This document shows, piece after piece, positions 60,578 through 64,000 of a stretch of 64,000 nucleotides of DNA (positions are counted from its first letter, which is position 1; the number at the start of each line of letters is the position of its first letter). The stretch is from Yoonia sp. (GTDB taxonomy: Bacteria > Pseudomonadota > Alphaproteobacteria > Rhodobacterales > Rhodobacteraceae): the NCBI GenBank assembly GCA_023955335.1, contig JAGSGF010000009.1, positions 1-64,000 of the forward strand, given 5' to 3'. The position numbers and the translations under genes were made by a program. The notes below the pieces were generated by a model. It ran no database searches and was not told the origin of the DNA. It was given only the letters and a program-made list of their open reading frames with translations.

Positions 60578-63436
60578 GTGTCCCTCTTCCTTATCGTTGC
60601 TTTGCCGTTCCTTGGGGCGTTGCTGCCCGGCTTGATGAATTCCGCGGGGCGTGCGGCCTGTGCCGGTGTCACCTTTATGGTCAGCCTTTTGGCCTTCATC
60701 GGATTGATGACCCACCTGCCCGCCGTCATGGCTGGCGATTTGGTCACAGCGCGGCTTGATTGGATACCGTTGCTTGGGCTGAACGTCACGCTGATGCTCG
60801 ACGGGCTGGGTTTCTTTTTTGCGATGCTGATCCTTGGGATTGGCCTGCTGATTATCGCATATGCGCGGTTCTATTTGTCTCGTGATGACAACATGGGCGA
60901 ATTTTTCACCTACCTGCTTCTGTTCCAAGGCGCGATGGTCGGGATCGTCTTGTCCGATAACGTCCTGATTTTGCTTATATTCTGGGAATTAACGTCGTTG
61001 TCCTCGTTCCTGCTGATCGGCTATTGGAAACATCTTCCCGAAGGCCGCCAAGGCGCGCGCATGGCCCTCACCGTGACTGGCCTGGGCGGACTCGCGATGA
61101 TCGGCGGCATGCTGTTGCTGGGGCAAATCGTCGGGTCCTATGACCTGAGCGTGATTTTGCAAAACCGCGACTTGATCCAAGCATCGCCGATGTATCTGCC
61201 CGCGCTGATCTTGATCTTGCTGGGCTGCTTCACCAAATCTGCGCAATTTCCGTTCCATTTCTGGCTCCCGCACGCCATGTCTGCCCCCACACCGGTGTCC
61301 GCCTATTTGCATTCGGCAACGATGGTCAAAGCCGGCATTTTCCTGATGGCCCGCATGTGGCCAGTCCTGTCGGGCACGCCTGAATGGTTCATGATCGTCA
61401 CCACGGCGGGGCTGATCACGATGGTGCTGGGCGCTACGATTGCGCTTTTCAAACATGATCTGAAATCGCTGTTAGCGTTTTCAACCGTCAGCCACCTTGG
61501 CCTGATCACGATGCTTTTGGGCACAGGCACCGCGTTCGGGGCGATGGCCGCGATGTTCCACATCCTGAACCACGCGACGTTTAAGGCCGCGCTGTTTATG
61601 TCCGCAGGCATCATCGACCACGAAACACATACCCGCGACATCCGCCGGCTTGGCGGCTTGCGTCACCTGATGCCCGTCACCTTTGGAATTGCAACTTTGG
61701 CGGCGCTTTCAATGGCGGGTATTCCGTTGCTCAACGGGTTCCTGTCCAAAGAAATGATGCTCGAAGAGGCGACCCATACCGTCCTGTTTGGCATGCCCTT
61801 GTTGGTGCCTGTGATGGCGACTATCGGGTCGCTGTTCTCGGCGGCGTACTGTTTCCGGTTTATCAGCCACACGTTCCTTGGACCGCAGCGCGATGACTAT
61901 CCTGCAACGCCGCATGACCCGCCCGCTGGTCTGTGGCTGCCACCTGCGATTTTGGTCGTTCTGGTTGTTGCGATCGGGGTCGCCCCGTTTCTGGCTGAAC
62001 CATTTATCAAAGTCGTCACGGCGTCTGTTCTTGGCGACGCGGCAGACCTGCCAAAGGCTCATTTCAAAATCTGGCATGGCTTGGTCCCTGCGCTTTACAT
62101 GTCGATGATCGCGGTCGCCGGTGGTCTGTTGATGCTGCTCGTCTTCACGCCAGCGTTAGGCATCTGGGACAAAGCCCCGCGCCCCGAAGCAAAGCGTATC
62201 TTTGACGCCGTCATCGCAAGTGCTGTGTCCCTCGCGCGCCGTGTCATCGCGCCGCTGCATGATGGTGCGTTCACCCGGTATGCAGCTATCATGGCAGTGA
62301 CCGTTGTGGCCGTCGGCTACCATGCTTGGGCCACTGGCACTGTTGGCGCCCCCACGCGTGTGGTCCAGCCTGCAAACCTTGTGCAGATCGCTGGTTGGTT
62401 GATGCTGGTCGCAGCCACCTGCGCGCTTGTCGTGTTGCACCGCAACCGCCTGCTGTCACTGATCCTGATCGGGATTGTCGGATTGGTTGTGTCGGTCGGT
62501 TTCGTCTTCTTTAGCGCGCCTGATTTGGCGATGACCCAGCTGACAGTCGAAGTGGTCACGATCATCCTGCTGTTGCTTGCGCTAAACTTCCTGCCAAACC
62601 ACACCCCTGTAGAAAGCAGCGTTTTGCGCCGTTTCCGAGACGGGACTGTCGCTGTCGCAGCCGGACTTGGGGCGGCGGCCCTTTCCTATCATTACCTGCT
62701 CCGCGATACGGTCGCTCCGAGCATTTCTGAATTCCACCTTGCCAATTCCTACAAAGGCGGCGGTGGTACCAATGTGGTAAACGTGATCCTCGTTGATTTC
62801 CGTGGGTTTGACACCTACGGCGAGATCATCGTTTTGGGCATCGCAGCCCTGCTGATCTATGCGCTGACCGAAACCTTGCTGGATGGCCCCGTCCGGGCCC
62901 GCCTACTGAACCGCAAACCGGACCAGCCCCGTGCTGGCAATATGCATCCGATGATGATGGTTGTGATGACCCGCGTGATCATGCCTGTCGTTTTGATGGT
63001 TGGTTTCTACATCTTCTGGCGCGGCCACAACGACCCTGGTGGCGGGTTTATTGCGGGGCTTGTCGTATCAATCGCGGTGGTCATGCAATATATGGCGAGC
63101 GGGTTCAGCTGGACATCAGCTCGCGTACGGTATCCGTATCACGGTGTGATTGGGGCCGGCGTTTTGATCGCTGGTCTAACGGGCATCGGGTCGTGGTTCT
63201 TTGGCAAGCCGTTCCTGACATCCGACTTTACCTATGTGCGCATTCCGCCGTTTGAAAAGTTTGAATTGGCCACAGCAGCCCTGTTCGATCTTGGCGTATT
63301 CCTTGCGGTTGTCGGCGCAGTGATGCTGTCGCTGGAAAGCTTTTCACGGCTCGCACGCCGCGCCCATGTCACAGATAGCGACCAACCGATGGACATCGAC
63401 CCATCACGCGACGACACCCCGAAAGCGGAGGGCTAG
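60578..63436 (+). CDS. mnhA: Mrp-type Na+/H+ antiporter subunit A (fused with subunit B)
   Basis: A 952-aa membrane protein starting at GTG with TGGAG eight bases upstream. Residues about 1-620 are the NuoL/ND5-like MrpA core (KSAQFPFHFWLPHAMSAPTP, the lysine-bearing proton-path helices and HDLKSLLAFSTVSHLGLI); about 620-790 is the MrpA C-terminal extension; about 800-940 is an MrpB domain (PGGGFIAGLVVSIAVVMQYM). This A-B fusion is usual for the PhaAB form of alphaproteobacteria. The complex exchanges cytosolic sodium or potassium for protons. Confidence 0.94.
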   Translation: MSLFLIVALPFLGALLPGLMNSAGRAACAGVTFMVSLLAFIGLMTHLPAVMAGDLVTARLDWIPLLGLNVTLMLDGLGFFFAMLILGIGLLIIAYARFYLSRDDNMGEFFTYLLLFQGAMVGIVLSDNVLILLIFWELTSLSSFLLIGYWKHLPEGRQGARMALTVTGLGGLAMIGGMLLLGQIVGSYDLSVILQNRDLIQASPMYLPALILILLGCFTKSAQFPFHFWLPHAMSAPTPVSAYLHSATMVKAGIFLMARMWPVLSGTPEWFMIVTTAGLITMVLGATIALFKHDLKSLLAFSTVSHLGLITMLLGTGTAFGAMAAMFHILNHATFKAALFMSAGIIDHETHTRDIRRLGGLRHLMPVTFGIATLAALSMAGIPLLNGFLSKEMMLEEATHTVLFGMPLLVPVMATIGSLFSAAYCFRFISHTFLGPQRDDYPATPHDPPAGLWLPPAILVVLVVAIGVAPFLAEPFIKVVTASVLGDAADLPKAHFKIWHGLVPALYMSMIAVAGGLLMLLVFTPALGIWDKAPRPEAKRIFDAVIASAVSLARRVIAPLHDGAFTRYAAIMAVTVVAVGYHAWATGTVGAPTRVVQPANLVQIAGWLMLVAATCALVVLHRNRLLSLILIGIVGLVVSVGFVFFSAPDLAMTQLTVEVVTIILLLLALNFLPNHTPVESSVLRRFRDGTVAVAAGLGAAALSYHYLLRDTVAPSISEFHLANSYKGGGGTNVVNVILVDFRGFDTYGEIIVLGIAALLIYALTETLLDGPVRARLLNRKPDQPRAGNMHPMMMVVMTRVIMPVVLMVGFYIFWRGHNDPGGGFIAGLVVSIAVVMQYMASGFSWTSARVRYPYHGVIGAGVLIAGLTGIGSWFFGKPFLTSDFTYVRIPPFEKFELATAALFDLGVFLAVVGAVMLSLESFSRLARRAHVTDSDQPMDIDPSRDDTPKAEG

Positions 63437-63439
63437 GAC

Positions 63440-63775
63440 ATGGAAATACTTGTCGCATCAGCCATTGGTATTTTGACCGCAGGGGGCATGTATCTGGTCC
63501 TGCGTTTGCGGACCTTCCCTGTGATCATGGGGATCTCGCTTTTGACCTATGCCGTGAACATATTCTTGTTTGCATCCGGCCGCCTGACCGTGGGCGCGCC
63601 GCCAATCTTGGGCGATGCCACGACATACACCGACCCATTGCCCCAAGCGCTTGTCCTGACAGCCATCGTTATCTCGTTCGGGATGACAGCAGTGGTCGTG
63701 ATGATCGCACTTGGCGCATATCTGGGTGGGAATGACGACCGCGTCGATGACCCCGTCGTGGAGGACGCACCATGA
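63440..63775 (+). CDS. mnhC: Mrp-type Na+/H+ antiporter subunit C
   Basis: A 111-aa NuoK-like membrane protein with three helices, starting three bases after the mnhA stop. ITSYAVN-like region (LLTYAVNIFLFASGRL) and the family's DPLPQALVLTAIVISFG near residue 70 are clear. Its TGA overlaps the mnhD ATG by ATGA. Confidence 0.94.
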   Translation: MEILVASAIGILTAGGMYLVLRLRTFPVIMGISLLTYAVNIFLFASGRLTVGAPPILGDATTYTDPLPQALVLTAIVISFGMTAVVVMIALGAYLGGNDDRVDDPVVEDAP

Positions 63776-64000
63776 CACATTGGTTGATCCTGCCCATTAT
63801 TTTGCCTGCGTTTCTTGCGCCGTTCATCGTGCTGGCTGCACGGTATCAGATCGGCATTCAACGGGTGATTTCGGTCGCGGGTATGGTGGCCTTGATTGGT
63901 ATTGCGCTTGGCTTGTCGTGGACCGCATCTGACGGATCGATCTTGCTGTATCAGCTTGGTGATTGGGCAGCCCCCTTTGGGATCGTCCTTGTCGGAGACC
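63772..64000 (+). CDS. mnhD: Mrp-type Na+/H+ antiporter subunit D (5' part)
   Basis: The first 76 codons of a NuoN-like subunit: MTHWLILPIILPAFLAPFI, then ending in WAAPFGIVLVGD at the window edge, which matches the start of MrpD (LGDWxAPFGIVLVxD). The remainder and the other subunits (E, F, G) lie beyond the window. Confidence 0.92.
   Translation, partial: MTHWLILPIILPAFLAPFIVLAARYQIGIQRVISVAGMVALIGIALGLSWTASDGSILLYQLGDWAAPFGIVLVGD

Overview
The window reads as a chromosomal segment of a marine alphaproteobacterium of the Rhodobacteraceae (Roseobacter group; a Loktanella, Yoonia or Octadecabacter-like genome would fit). The basis is gene order and family content: murA, DUF2948, hisD, UPF0262, low-molecular-weight phosphatase, infA, maf, short RNase E/G and yacG in one leftward run; tightly packed operons with ATGA stop/start overlaps; a fused MrpA-MrpB antiporter; a two-domain MaeB malic enzyme; and acyl-CoA enzymes close to the DmdB/DmdC families. 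Base composition is moderately GC-rich, apart from a clearly AT-rich islet near 47.7-48.9 kb and an AT-rich left edge. No rRNA, CRISPR array or complete prophage was seen. The assignment to this group comes from family knowledge, not from a search.

Layout. 1-0.6 kb: the 3' tail of an insertion sequence, a small unknown ORF, AACAC/GTGTT repeats and tRNA-Phe. 0.7-7.2 kb: leftward housekeeping operon from a newly noted 49-aa ORF through murA to yacG. 7.2-11.4 kb: tRNA-Thr, an acyl-CoA synthetase, an MsbA-like half ABC exporter and tRNA-Gly. 11.5-18.1 kb: a frameshifted exported-protein remnant, an SRAP/YedK protein, a periplasmic 5'-nucleotidase, DUF952-pyrD, a MATE transporter and two PaaI-type thioesterases. 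18.2-28.4 kb: a 10-TM putative manganese exporter, twin MerR regulators and a beta-oxidation cluster (acyl-CoA dehydrogenase, GST, thiolase, FadJ-like protein), then a sulfotransferase and a DMT transporter. 28.4-38.4 kb: a second acyl-CoA ligase, a degenerate M48-like membrane protein, a SPOR protein, the nucleoside-salvage operon cdd-deoA-deoB-add-upp and a bicupin protein. 38.5-47.5 kb: maeB, prpE, GNAT, nadK, glyA, an alpha/beta hydrolase, small membrane proteins and an entericidin-like lipoprotein. 47.5-48.9 kb: a block of stacked perfect inverted repeats followed by an AT-rich islet with an interrupted winged-helix gene and a phage-type DNA methyltransferase. 48.9-64 kb: lepA, decayed sequence, a small lipoprotein, meaB, a VOC remnant, rpmB, hrpB, a Nudix hydrolase, a PiT phosphate transporter and the start of an Mrp antiporter operon that runs off the right edge.

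How the parts may work together. The acyl-CoA ligases, the dehydrogenase, thiolase and hydratase/dehydrogenase, PrpE, MeaB and malic enzyme form a coherent set for using fatty, propionyl and possibly methylthio-acyl compounds. A dyad with a MerR-like 19-bp promoter spacing precedes the regulator and dehydrogenase cluster. The nucleoside operon and the periplasmic 5'-nucleotidase give nucleotide scavenging. The antiporter and the phosphate carrier fit a marine habitat.

The most interesting non-coding signals are: the stacked inverted repeats at 47537-47734; a structured element with terminator-like ends at 22475-22558; a dispersed 23-bp palindromic repeat (four copies, one with paired compensatory changes); a perfect 18-bp palindrome in front of maeB; and operator-like dyads in front of the putative manganese exporter. 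I found no clear new defence or gene cluster. The AT-rich islet with its convergent winged-helix/methyltransferase pair is the nearest thing to an accessory system.
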